NCBI RefSeq assembly: GCF_030252185.1
Contig: NZ_CP126970.1
Span: forward strand, 2,418,001 to 2,482,000
DNA length: 64,000 nucleotides
DNA from: Corynebacterium suedekumii
GTDB taxonomy: Bacteria > Actinomycetota > Actinomycetes > Mycobacteriales > Mycobacteriaceae
Reading direction: 5' to 3'
Shown here: piece after piece, positions 21,545-32,781 of the stretch
Position numbering within the stretch: position 1 is the first letter of the stretch
Layout: each line of letters opens with the position of its first letter
The notes under the pieces: generated by a model
Told to the model about the DNA's origin: nothing
The model's input: only the letters and a program-made list of their open reading frames with translations
The model's database searches: none
Program-made: the position numbers and the translations under genes

Positions 21545-21838
21545 ATGAACTACTTTGCTGTCCACTACCTCTACGCCGGCGACTCCGAACAGATCATCAC
21601 CCTGCGCCCTGAGCACCGGGCCTGGCTCGGCGGTCTGCGCGACGAGAACATTCTGGTCGGCTCCGGCCCGTACACCGACGGGCTCGGCGGCGCGCTCATC
21701 ATCATCCGTCTGCCCGAGCCGGCCACCGTCGCCGATGCGGAGGCACTCATGGACCAGGACCCCTTCCAGCAGGAAGGGGCCCTGGCCGGACGCGAGATCC
21801 GGGAATGGAACCCGGTGCTCAACGTCTTCGCTGAGTAG
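21545..21838 (+). CDS. YciI-like protein
   Basis: The 97-residue protein has a dimeric alpha-beta barrel fold of the YciI family, with HYLYAGDSEQIITLRPEHRAWL and DPFQQEGALAGREIREWNPV. The histidine and aspartate positions typical of YciI are present; the biological role is unknown. A TAGAAT -10 element (21532-21537) lies 7 bp before the ATG, so it is probably leaderless. Confidence 0.88.
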   Translation: MNYFAVHYLYAGDSEQIITLRPEHRAWLGGLRDENILVGSGPYTDGLGGALIIIRLPEPATVADAEALMDQDPFQQEGALAGREIREWNPVLNVFAE

Positions 21839-21857
21839 CTGCTGAGCAGCTGAGGAA

Positions 21858-22958
21858 CTAGAGGCGGGTGCTGCCGGAGCCGCCGCGCCCCTCGGGGGCG
21901 TCCGGCACCTGGTCGTACATCTCCTCGTCGGTGAGCTCGTGGTCCCACTCCTCCGCACGGACGCGGGTGTCGATACCGCCCTGGGCCTGGTCGTACTTGT
22001 TGCGCCACAGCGACAGCAGGACGGTGACCACGAGTATGCCGACGATGACCACCAGGGACAGTTCCGTCGGGATCTCCGGCACGCTGACGTTCTCACCACC
22101 GTTGACGAACGGCAGGTTGTTCTCGTGCAGGGCGTGCAGCAGCAGCTTCACGCCGATGAACGCGAGGATGAGGCCCAGGCCGTACGGCAGGTACACCAGG
22201 CGGTCGAGCAGGCCGTCGAGCAGGAAGTACATCTGGCGCAGACCCATGAGGGAGAAGGCGTTGGTGGTGAACACCAGGTACGCCTCGGTGGTGATGCCGT
22301 AGATCGCCGGGATGGAGTCGAAGGCGAACATGATGTCCACCATGCCGATGGCCACCAGCGCCACGAACAGCGGGGTGAGCGCGAACTTGCCGTGGAAACG
22401 GGTGGTCAGCGAGTCACCGTGGTAACCCGGGGTGACCGGCACGACCTTGCGCAGCCACTTGATCACGCGCATGTCGTTGGGGTCGGTCTCCGGGGCGTCG
22501 GTCGCCTCATCCCAGATGAGCTTGATGGCGGTCCACAGCAGGAAGATGGCGAACAGGTAGAACACGTCCGACCAGGCGGCGATGACGGCGGCACCCAGGA
22601 GGATGAACACCAGGCGGAAGATCAGCGCCAGGGCGATGCCGATGAGCAGCACCTTCTGCTGGTATTTCCGCGGGATCTTGAAGGCACCCATGATGAGGGC
22701 GAAGACGAAGAGGTTGTCCACGCTCAGGGCCTTCTCCGTCACGTAGCCGGTGAAATACTCCACGCCGTGCTGGTGGTCCCACATGAAGTAGACGAAGACG
22801 CCGAACAACAGGGCCAGGCCGACATAGAACGCGGACCACCACGCCGACTCCTTGAGGGTTGGCTCGTGCGGGGTCTTGACGTGGGAGTAGAAGTCGAAGA
22901 TGAAGAATCCGGCGATCACCACAATGGTGGCGATCCAGATCCACAATGGGACAGTCAA
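21858..22958 (-). CDS. TerC family membrane protein, probable manganese exporter
   Basis: TerC/Alx proteins export Mn2+ or load it onto secreted proteins. The 366-residue protein has about nine helices and the TerC signatures SVDNLFVFALIMGAFKIP and DIMFAFDSIPAIYGIT with their acidic residues. I chose the TTG at 22958 because GGAGG lies 9 bases upstream. The leader carries a yybP-ykoY-type riboswitch and its own promoter, so manganese-induced expression is likely. An acidic C-terminal tail of about 50 residues follows the last helix. Confidence 0.92.
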   Translation of the reverse strand: MTVPLWIWIATIVVIAGFFIFDFYSHVKTPHEPTLKESAWWSAFYVGLALLFGVFVYFMWDHQHGVEYFTGYVTEKALSVDNLFVFALIMGAFKIPRKYQQKVLLIGIALALIFRLVFILLGAAVIAAWSDVFYLFAIFLLWTAIKLIWDEATDAPETDPNDMRVIKWLRKVVPVTPGYHGDSLTTRFHGKFALTPLFVALVAIGMVDIMFAFDSIPAIYGITTEAYLVFTTNAFSLMGLRQMYFLLDGLLDRLVYLPYGLGLILAFIGVKLLLHALHENNLPFVNGGENVSVPEIPTELSLVVIVGILVVTVLLSLWRNKYDQAQGGIDTRVRAEEWDHELTDEEMYDQVPDAPEGRGGSGSTRL

Positions 22959-22989
22959 GGTATTGATCCTCCGGTCGTTGAAAGGGTAG

Positions 22990-23095
22990 AAAAAATGACC
23001 GGAGGTCTCCCCCACCCGCTACCGGGCCGGCACGACCGGGCTCCCCGCGGGGAATCCGTGTTGACGATCTGTGCCGTTTTCGGGGTACTCCCCTC
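22990..23095 (-). ncRNA. yybP-ykoY (manganese) riboswitch in the terC leader
   Basis: On the minus strand the leader begins GGGGAGTACCCCG, continues with CGTCAACACGGA and GGCCCGGTAGCGGG, and ends GGGGGAGACCTCCGGTC. These blocks and their order match actinobacterial yybP-ykoY aptamers, which sense Mn2+. The aptamer (about 22997-23095) is followed by six T residues (22990-22995), so the expression platform may be a terminator. A -10 element, TATAGT (23110-23115), lies upstream. Confidence 0.8.
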
Positions 23096-23109
23096 CATGA
23101 CAATCGCCG

Positions 23110-23115
23110 ACTATA
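23110..23115 (-). promoter_or_regulatory. -10 element of the terC riboswitch transcript
   Basis: TATAGT lies about 15 bp before the conserved GGGGAGTA of the aptamer, in the space between the ftsK stop and the riboswitch. This gives terC a transcript separate from ftsK. Confidence 0.5.
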
Positions 23116-23128
23116 GCACGCCTGTGGC

Positions 23129-26085
23129 TCAGAACACCCCACCGGCGGGGTTGGCCTGGACGACGCGAACATCGCCGGGGCTGCCACCGTCGCTGCCGTC
23201 ATCACCGGAGACGGCGGCGCCGAGGTCGTCGCCGTATCCGTCGTCGAGGTCCTTCGGCGCGTCGGCCGGGTCGGCGCCCTTGATCATCCACAGGATCGTG
23301 TCCAGCTCCTCCGGCTTGACCAGCACGTCGCGGGCCTTGGAGCCCTCGGAGGGTCCGACGACGCCGCGGGTCTCCATGAGGTCCATGAGCCGGCCGGCCT
23401 TGGCGAAGCCGATACGCAGCTTCCGCTGCAGCATGGACGTGGAGCCCAGCTGGGAGGTGACCACGAGCTCGACGGCCTCGAGCAGGTCATCCATGTCCTT
23501 GCCGATGTCCTCGTCGATGTCCTTCTTGGCGTCGGCGGCCTTGTCCTCGGTGACACCCTCAGTGTAGTTCGGGGCGGCCTGATTCTTGGCGGCCTCGACG
23601 ACCGCCTGGATCTCCTCGTCGGTGACGAAGGAGCCCTGCAGGCGCTGCGGCTTGCCCGCACCCTGGGGGATGAACAGTGCGTCACCCATGCCGATGAGCT
23701 TCTCGGCGCCGGCCTGGTCGAGGATGACGCGGGAGTCGGTGAGCGAGGAGGTGGCGAACGCCAGGCGGGAGGGCACGTTCGTCTTGATCAGACCGGTGAC
23801 CACGTCGACGGAGGGTCGCTGCGTGGCCAGGACCAGGTGGATACCGGCCGCACGGGCCTTCTGGGTGATGCGGACGATCGACTCCTCGATCTCCTTCGGG
23901 GCGGTCATCATGAGGTCGGCGAGCTCGTCGACGACACAGACGATCATCGGGTACGGGCGGTACTCACGCTGGGAGCCCAGCGGCGCCTGGATCTCACCGG
24001 CCTTGACCTTGCGGTTGTAGTCCTTGATGTGACGCACGCGGGCGGACTTCATGTCCATGTACCGCTGCTCCATCTCCTCGACGAGCCACTGCAGCGCGGC
24101 CGAGGCCTTCTTCGGCTGGGTGATGATCGGCGTGATCAGGTGCGGGATGCCCTCATAGGGGGTCAGCTCCACCATCTTCGGGTCGACGAGGATGAGGCGG
24201 ACCTCCTCCGGCGTGGCCCGGGTGAGCAGGGAGACGAGCATGGAGTTGACGAACGCGGACTTACCCGAGCCGGTGGAGCCGGCGACGAGCAGGTGCGGCA
24301 TCTTCTGCACGCTGGCGGAGACGAACTCACCCTCGATGTCCTTGCCCAGCGCGATGAGCATCGGATCGTGGTTGCCCCGGGTCGCCGGCGCATTGAGCAC
24401 GTCGGCGAGACGAACCATCTCACGGTCGAGGTTGGGCACCTCGATACCGACGGCGGACTTGCCCGGGATCGGGGTGAGCAGTCGGACGTTCTCGGTCGCC
24501 ACGGCGTAGGCGAGGTTGGACTGCAGGTTGGTGATCTTGGAGACCTTGACACCCGGGCCGAGCTCGACCTCGTAGCGGGTGACCGTCGGGCCGCGGGAGA
24601 AGCCGGTGACGGTGGCGTCAATCTTGAACTCGGTGAACACGTCGGTGATCGCCTCGATCATCCGGTCGTTGGTCTCCGTGCGGGTCTTCGGCGGTGCACC
24701 GGCGACGAGCAGGTCGGTGCTCGGCAGCTGGTAGTCGCTCTCGCTCTCCGGTTGGCGGGCCTCGGGGACGGGGACGTCCTTCTCCAGCTCGGACTTCGGG
24801 GTGGCGGCGGGGATGGCGGCGGCGTCGATACCGGAACGGGCGACAATCGCCTGGCGGATCGCCTCCCGGGAGGTGTCCACCGCATCCGGGGTATCCGTGA
24901 CGGCCGGAAACTCGTCGGTGTCGGAGATGTCCTTCGCCGCACCCGTGACGGGGGTGTTGAACAGCGTGTGCTGCGTGTCGTGCTCGAACTCCCCCTCGTT
25001 GTCCGGCTCCTCGACGGGGTAGTTGTCCAACGGAGTGCTTATCGACGCCCGCGTGGGTCGCTCTGCCCGCTCCGCTCTCGGTGCCCGCAGTGCCCGCGGC
25101 GTGGAACGGCGTTCCGGGAGCGCCCGGGGGGTGCGCTCGCGCCCCTCGGCCAGGTCCTCGATGTCGTCGGCGACGTGGCCGTAGAGGTCATCGTCATCCT
25201 CGTCAGCGTAACCGTCGTCGCCGATGCGGCGGCGGGACTCGTTGATCTGCTCGCGGAGGAAGTCAACGGCCTGGCGGGTGGTGATGCCGGTGACCTTGAG
25301 GGCACCGTAGACGATGACGAGGATGAGCAGCGGGATGGCCACGTAGGCGCTGAATCCCGCGGCCAGCAGCCCGCCGGTCCATGCACCGATCGCGCCACCG
25401 GCGGTCAGTCGCCCCTCCCAGTCGGCGGGGTTGCCGGCGAACAGGTGCACGAGTCCGAGCATGGCCACGACGATGAGGACGGTGCCCACGGCTATGCGGG
25501 AGCGGTCCCCGGGGCCTGACGCAGATTGAGCATGAGGGCGATGGCCGCGCCCACGAGGGCGACCGGCAGCACCAGGGCGCCCGCACCGATGGCCAGGTGT
25601 GCCGCCGTGGAGATCGCGGCACCGATGGGACCGGCGATGTCGAGCCACACAGAGGCGCCGAGCACGGCGGCCAGACCGATGAGGAGCAGGGCCAGTCCGT
25701 CGAGGTCGGCCTCCGCGCGGGAATCTGCGGTGTCGTCCGGACTGTCGGCCTGCTTGTCGATCACCGTGGTGGTGTCCTCTTCCTCGTAGTAGTCGTCATC
25801 CCGGCGTCGGCCGAGACGACCCGCCCCACGGGTGAGGTTGCCCACCCCTCGCGCCGACGCACCGAAGATGGCTCCGAGGCCGTCCCCGACCGCACGGAAA
25901 GCGCTGCCGGTCCTCTCCTCGGAGGTCTCGGCAGCGCGGAACGCGGTCGTGGTGGGCGCCGTCTGAGCGCTCGACCGGGCGCGGGAGGACCCGGCGGGAC
26001 GGGTGCGGTCGGCCGACCGCCCCTTGTCGCGGGCGCGGGCCGGGGAGCGCTTGGTCGATCGTGGTGACGAGCTTCGAACAGACAT
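23129..26085 (-). pseudogene. ftsK: DNA translocase FtsK, frameshifted as sequenced
   Basis: FtsK pumps chromosomal DNA through the division septum. The N-terminal frame starts at ATG 26085 (MSVRSSSPRSTKRSPARAR) and holds basic and acidic linkers and two or three membrane helices, then meets a stop at 25492. The second frame resumes with [20 protein letters not shown], two more helices, a linker, the motor domain with Walker A GSTGSGKS and DELADLMM, and a C-terminal gamma DNA-binding domain. The frames join at 25507-25514 (GCCCCGGGGAC on the coding strand); one more G restores a 985-residue protein. FtsK is usually essential, so a sequencing error is likely. Confidence 0.9.
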
Positions 26086-26170
26086 GGCCCCCACTGTAGT
26101 GGCTCCCACCCCACTAATCACATTAGCCACACCGGAACCACAGGCAGAATTTCGCCCCGGCCAATCAAGG

Positions 26171-26797
26171 TCAGAGGCTTGATCGGTGGATGTCCTCCGG
26201 GTTCCCGTCGACGGTCACCTCCACCGCCTCCCGGCCGTAGACCCACAGCAGGAGCTCGCCGACGTCACCACTGACCCGGACCACAGCGTCCCCGTCGGGT
26301 GAGACTCCCCGTTTATCGGCGGTGACGATACGCGGCTGATCCGTCGGCAGGAGGATCACCGGGACAGCCGACTTGGCCAGCATCCGCGGGGCGATCATCT
26401 TCAACGTCTTGTACAGCTGCCCGTTGACCGCCGCACTGAAGTCGCGCGGCTCCACGACTCCCCCACCCCGACGAACGTCCTCGTGATGGATGAAATGCTC
26501 GGCGGTGTTCATCACCGGGTCGATGTAGCGGACAGGGTTGAACCGGCCCGGGCCCTCACCCCAGTCGCGGACAATGTCAGCGTAGTCCCGCTGCTCCTCC
26601 TTGCGGGTGGCCTTGTCCACCAGACCCTGGGCGGCCGGGGCGATGATTCCGGCGGCGGCCATCGGGTTGGTCTCCCGCAGGAGCAGATGGACAGCCAGGT
26701 CCTTGGTGGTCCAGCCCTCGCACAGGGTCGGTGCGTCGGGGCCGAGCTCGAGGAACAGGTCGGCCAGGCGGCGTCGTTCAGCGCTGGAAAAAGTCAT
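26171..26797 (-). CDS. TIGR03085 family metal-binding protein
   Basis: The 208-residue protein belongs to the DinB/maleylpyruvate isomerase-like superfamily. It shows the TIGR03085 features LCEGWTTKDLAVHLLLRE near the N-terminus and NTAEHFIHHEDVRRG in the middle, whose histidines should bind a divalent metal. The reaction is unknown. The ATG at 26797 follows a TATGCT -10 element with a 7-bp gap; both lie inside a perfect palindrome. An in-frame ATG at 26809 is an alternative. Confidence 0.85.
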   Translation of the reverse strand: MTFSSAERRRLADLFLELGPDAPTLCEGWTTKDLAVHLLLRETNPMAAAGIIAPAAQGLVDKATRKEEQRDYADIVRDWGEGPGRFNPVRYIDPVMNTAEHFIHHEDVRRGGGVVEPRDFSAAVNGQLYKTLKMIAPRMLAKSAVPVILLPTDQPRIVTADKRGVSPDGDAVVRVSGDVGELLLWVYGREAVEVTVDGNPEDIHRSSL

Positions 26798-26826
26798 GCA
26801 CCCCAGCATAGGTGCTGGGGTGCATG
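26795..26826. promoter_or_regulatory. Perfect 14-bp palindrome over the promoter and start of the TIGR03085 gene
   Basis: CATGCACCCCAGCA (26795-26808) and TGCTGGGGTGCATG (26813-26826) are exact inverted copies around TAGG. The palindrome covers the -10 TATGCT (26805-26810) and the start codon of the leftward gene and lies 18 bp after the rnj stop. It could be an operator or the terminator of the dapB-thyX-dapA-rnj operon. Confidence 0.7.
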
Positions 26827-26844
26827 AGAGGGTGTGGCCGGAAA

Positions 26845-28973
26845 CTACAGCGACGGGCGGGCCGAGGCGTGGACCTCGTCGTCGTCGATGTGGTGGTCCA
26901 GGTCCGAGGACATCGGGACGACCGTCGGCAGGATCATCGGCTCACGACGCCACTTCTGCTCCACGAAGCGGGAGACCTTGCGACGCAGCTGCTGGACCAT
27001 GCGGTACGGGTCGTTCTCGCCTTCGGCGGCGAGATCGTTCATGACCGTCTCCACGAGTTCCTTGACCTCCGGCATCATGGTGCGCGACTCGTCGGAGAAG
27101 CCCTTGGTGTCCACCCGCGGCGCCTCCATGAGGCGGCCGGTGCGGTTGTCGATCACCGCGGTGATGTTGATGAGACCACCCGAGGCGAGGCTGGTACGGT
27201 CCGCGAGCACGTCCGCGTCCACGTCACCCATCTTGGTGCCGTCGACGTAGAGATGACCGACGGGCAGCTGACCGACCACCTGGGCACGGCCGTCGACGAG
27301 GTCGACGACGACGCCGTTCTGCGCGAGGACCACGTTGTTCCGGTCGACACCGGTGGAGATGGCCAGTTCCTTGTTGGCGCGCAGGTGGCGCCACTCGCCG
27401 TGGACCGGCATGGCGTTCTTCGGGCGGGCCGCGTTGTAGAGGAACAGCAGCTCACCGGAGTAACCGTGGCCGGAGGTGTGGACCTTGGCGTCCTTGCCGG
27501 TGATCACGGTCGCGCCGATCTGGGCGAGCATGTTGATGACACCGAACACGGCCTCCTCATTGCCCGGGACGAGCGAGGAGGACAGGATGATGAGGTCGCC
27601 GTCGCGGACGGTGATCTGACGGTGTTCACGACGGGCCATGCGGGACAGGGCCGCCATCGGCTCGCCCTGGGTACCGGTGGTGATGAGCATGACCTTGTGC
27701 GGCGCCATGCGGGAGGCGTCGTCCATGGAGACGATGGTCCCGCGCGGGGCCTTGAGGTAACCCATCTTCTCGGCGATCTCCATGTTGCGGATCATGGAGC
27801 GGCCGTTGAAGGCGACCTTGCGGCCGGCGGCCACGGCGGCGTCGACCGCCGCCTGGACGCGGTAGACGTTGGAGGCGAAGGAGGCGAGGATGACGCGCTG
27901 CTTGGCCTCCATGACCAGGCGCTTGATGGTCGGGGCGACGTCGGCCTCCGAGCCGGAGACACCCGGGGTGGTGGCGTTGGTGGAGTCACAGAGCATGAGG
28001 TCCACGCCCTCGTCACCGAAGCGGGACAGGGCCGGCAGGTCGGTCGGGCGACCGTCCGTCGGGGTCTGGTCCAGCTTGATGTCGCCGGTGTGGATGACCA
28101 GGCCGGCACCCGTCTTGATGGCCAGGCCCAGGCAGTCCGGGATGGAGTGGTTGACGGCCCAGAAACGGATGTTGAACGGGCCGCGGTTCTCGTCGGACTG
28201 CTCGTTGACCTCGATGAGCTTCGGACGCAGGCGGTGCTCCTGGCACTTCGCCGCGATGAGGGCGGCGGTGAAGCGGGAGGCGAGGATCGGGATGTCCGCA
28301 CGCAGCTTGAGCAGCCACGGGATCGCACCGATGTGGTCCTCATGGCCGTGGGTGATCACGAGCGCGTCGATGCGGTCGAGGTGGTTCTCGATGGGACCGA
28401 AGTCCGGCAGGATCAGGTCGACGCCCGGCTCACCCGAGGACGGGAAGAGCACACCGCAGTCGACGATCAGCAGACGGTTGTTGTACTCGAAGACCGTCAT
28501 GTTGCGGCCGATCTCGGAGATACCGCCGAGCGCGTAGATGCGCAGGCCGTTCTTCGGGGCCTTCGGCGGCTCCGGCAGACGCTTGGTCAGATCAGCGCCC
28601 TGCATGGACTTGACCACGTTGCGACGACCGCGGCCGCCACCCTTCTGGTCCTGTCCCTGGTTGTTCTGGTTGCCGCCGTTGCGGCCACCACGGTCACCGC
28701 GACCCCGCGGCCGCCGCCGCGCTTGTTGGCGCTGCGACCGCGGTTGTTGCCGTCGCCGCCGTTCCGGTTGTTGTCACCGTTGTCGCGGGCCCCGGAGTTC
28801 TCGGAAGAGTTGTTGGCGGGGGCCGACTTCTCGGCGGTGTCGGCGGACGCACCGGTGGCGTCGCCGTTCGTCACCTTTTCAGGTGCCTGGAAGACGGGCG
28901 AGCCGGTGGTGGTGGCCTCCGGCGGGCCGGCCTTGCGGCTGACCTTCCTGGGACGATTACGGGATTCAGTCAT
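26845..28973 (-). CDS. rnj: Ribonuclease J (N-terminal extension frameshifted as sequenced)
   Basis: RNase J is a metallo-beta-lactamase/beta-CASP nuclease with endo- and 5'-exonuclease activity in mRNA and rRNA processing. The catalytic core is intact, including THGHEDHIGAIPW and the conserved aspartate and histidines. The N-terminal Asn/Arg/Gly-rich extension typical of actinobacteria starts at ATG 28973 (MTESRNRPRKVSRKAG) but changes frame at 28703-28706. One extra G restores RGGRGDRGGRNGGN and joins to VVKSMQGADL. An internal GTG at 28617 would still yield the full core. It is the last gene after dapB-thyX-dapA. Confidence 0.92.
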
Positions 28974-28975
28974 AT

Positions 28976-29885
<910 letters not shown>

Positions 29886-29944
29886 GAGCGTCAAGGGTAC
29901 CCGCTCGGCACCCGAACAGGCGCATCGACTCGGACACGACCGGG

Positions 29945-30703
29945 CTACAGCCCGGTTGCGTAGGGGCTGACCGCCATCTCGGAGCCGTCCGCCAGCGTGG
30001 AGATCTGGAAGTCGGAGAACAACACCGGCGACTGGGCTGACAGGGCGCGCAGGCACGCGACGGCCAGGGCCCGGATCTCCACGTCCGCATGCTCGGTGGC
30101 GCGGGCGCCGATGAAGTGGCGCCAGGCACGGAAGTTGCCGGTGACCACGATGCGCGATTCCGTCGCGTTGGGCAGGATGCTCCGTGCGGCCTGGCGCGCC
30201 TGCTTCTTGCGGAGCAGGGCGTTGGGCTCGTCGGCGAGCTTCTCCTCGAGGGCGTCGAGAAGCTCCTGGTAGACGAACCGGGACTCGTTCACGGCACGCA
30301 GCATGAGCTCGCGGAGCTCCGGATCGCCCGCGATAAGCGGCGGGAGGACCACCTCGGAGTCGTCCGGATGGATGAAACGCTGCGAGAGCTGGGAGAAGCT
30401 GAAGTGGCGGTGCCGGACGAGCTCGTGCGTCGCCGCGCGGGAGATCCCCCGGATGTACAACGTCGCGGTGGGGTGCTCCAGGAGGGCGTGGTGCCCGACC
30501 TCCATGATGTGGCGCAGGTAGGCGTCGTTGGCGGCGGTGCGCTGGTTGGGCTTGTCGAATGTCTCGTAACATGCCCGACCGGCGAACTCGACGAGCGCCT
30601 CCGCATCCGTCGCGGTCTCGTCGACCTGCCAGTCCACCCCGGTGGGTGCGCGGAACTCAGTGGCGGCGATGAGCTGGACGTCCAGCTCCACAGGGATGGC
30701 CAC
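29945..30703 (-). CDS. thyX: Flavin-dependent thymidylate synthase
   Basis: ThyX methylates dUMP to dTMP with methylene-tetrahydrofolate, FAD and NADPH. The family signature RHRxxSxSxxSxR is at residues 97-109. The 252-residue length is typical. It starts 2 bp after the dapB stop and is followed by dapA after 59 bp. The dapB-thyX-dapA-rnj order is that of C. glutamicum. Confidence 0.97.
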   Translation of the reverse strand: MAIPVELDVQLIAATEFRAPTGVDWQVDETATDAEALVEFAGRACYETFDKPNQRTAANDAYLRHIMEVGHHALLEHPTATLYIRGISRAATHELVRHRHFSFSQLSQRFIHPDDSEVVLPPLIAGDPELRELMLRAVNESRFVYQELLDALEEKLADEPNALLRKKQARQAARSILPNATESRIVVTGNFRAWRHFIGARATEHADVEIRALAVACLRALSAQSPVLFSDFQISTLADGSEMAVSPYATGL

Positions 30704-30705
30704 CG

Positions 30706-31916
<1,211 letters not shown>

Positions 31917-32005
31917 GTCGACCGACACGGCGGCGAAGGTTGCAACTGGGAGTCAAAACACCGGTACTCCTGTTCTTCCTGGCAGATCGCATCTACGGTA
32001 AAGGT

Positions 32006-32677
32006 ATGAAAACACATGCGTCTCTCCCGTCACTCGCGCTGCTGACCGCCACGTCGTTGGTCCTCGTCTCCTGCGGCACCGGCGGCGGCACCACCCCAGA
32101 TAACTCGGACCCGCCCGCCCCGTCGACCGTGACATCCACGGCCTCTCCGTCGCCGGCCACCCAGCAGTCACGGGGCGCGGCCACCACGACGGAAGGTGCA
32201 GATGAGACCCCCGCCGACGAGCCCGGCACCTCCGCCTTGGGCTCCCCCGACATGTCGGTGAAGATGCAGCCGCCGGGCGGCGAGCAAGAACTCATGGTCA
32301 CCGGCATCCGCGTCGGTGAACATGAGGGATTCGACCGAGTGGTCTTCGACCTCGCCGGCGAGGGTGAGCCCGGCTGGTACGCCGAACTGACCGACACTCC
32401 CGCCCAGCAGGGATCCGGATTCCCCGTGGAGTACGAGGGCGCCACCGCTCTCTACCTCACCATCCAGGGCACCCCCTACCCCACCGGCACGGACCGGGAC
32501 GCTGATCTCATCGACCACGGCCCGCACCCGGGTGGTGGCGGGATCACCGGCATCAACTTCTCCAGCGTCTTCGAGGCTCACTCCGAGTTCATCATCGGCC
32601 TCGACGGCCGGTACCCGTTCTCGGTGACCTACCTGGAGGGCCCGAAGCGCGTGGTGGTGGACTTCGTCAGGCAGTAG
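32006..32677 (+). CDS. Lipoprotein with AMIN-like domain
   Basis: The 223-residue protein has a signal peptide with a lipobox (LVLVSC; lipidated Cys near residue 23), then a Ser/Thr/Pro-rich linker of about 70 residues, then a beta-rich domain resembling the AMIN-like domain (GFDRVVFDLAGEGEPGWYAE, LEGPKRVVVDFV). A role at the cell envelope is likely but unproven. TACGGT (31994-31999) lies 6 bp before the ATG, so it is probably leaderless. Confidence 0.8.
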   Translation: MKTHASLPSLALLTATSLVLVSCGTGGGTTPDNSDPPAPSTVTSTASPSPATQQSRGAATTTEGADETPADEPGTSALGSPDMSVKMQPPGGEQELMVTGIRVGEHEGFDRVVFDLAGEGEPGWYAELTDTPAQQGSGFPVEYEGATALYLTIQGTPYPTGTDRDADLIDHGPHPGGGGITGINFSSVFEAHSEFIIGLDGRYPFSVTYLEGPKRVVVDFVRQ

Positions 32678-32737
32678 CACCGTCAGATCTGGCGACGCTC
32701 CGGGCTAGATGACGCGGGCCAACCCCACCGACGCCGA

Positions 32738-32767
32738 ACGCCCCTGCTCACGGGTGAACAGGGGCGT
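32738..32767. terminator. Bidirectional hairpin between the AMIN lipoprotein and pnp
   Basis: ACGCCCCTGCTC (32738-32749) and GAACAGGGGCGT (32756-32767) form a 12-bp stem with one mismatch and a 6-base loop. It lies between two convergent genes and can act on both. Confidence 0.75.
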
Positions 32768-32781
32768 CGTCAAGCGGTGGA

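Noticed and set aside
25500..25520. Programmed -1 frameshift in ftsK at C CCG GGG
   Set aside because: The heptamer formally fits a slippery site, and yaaA has the same one, but five other genes break at different sequences, one in the opposite direction. Error in G/C runs explains more with less.
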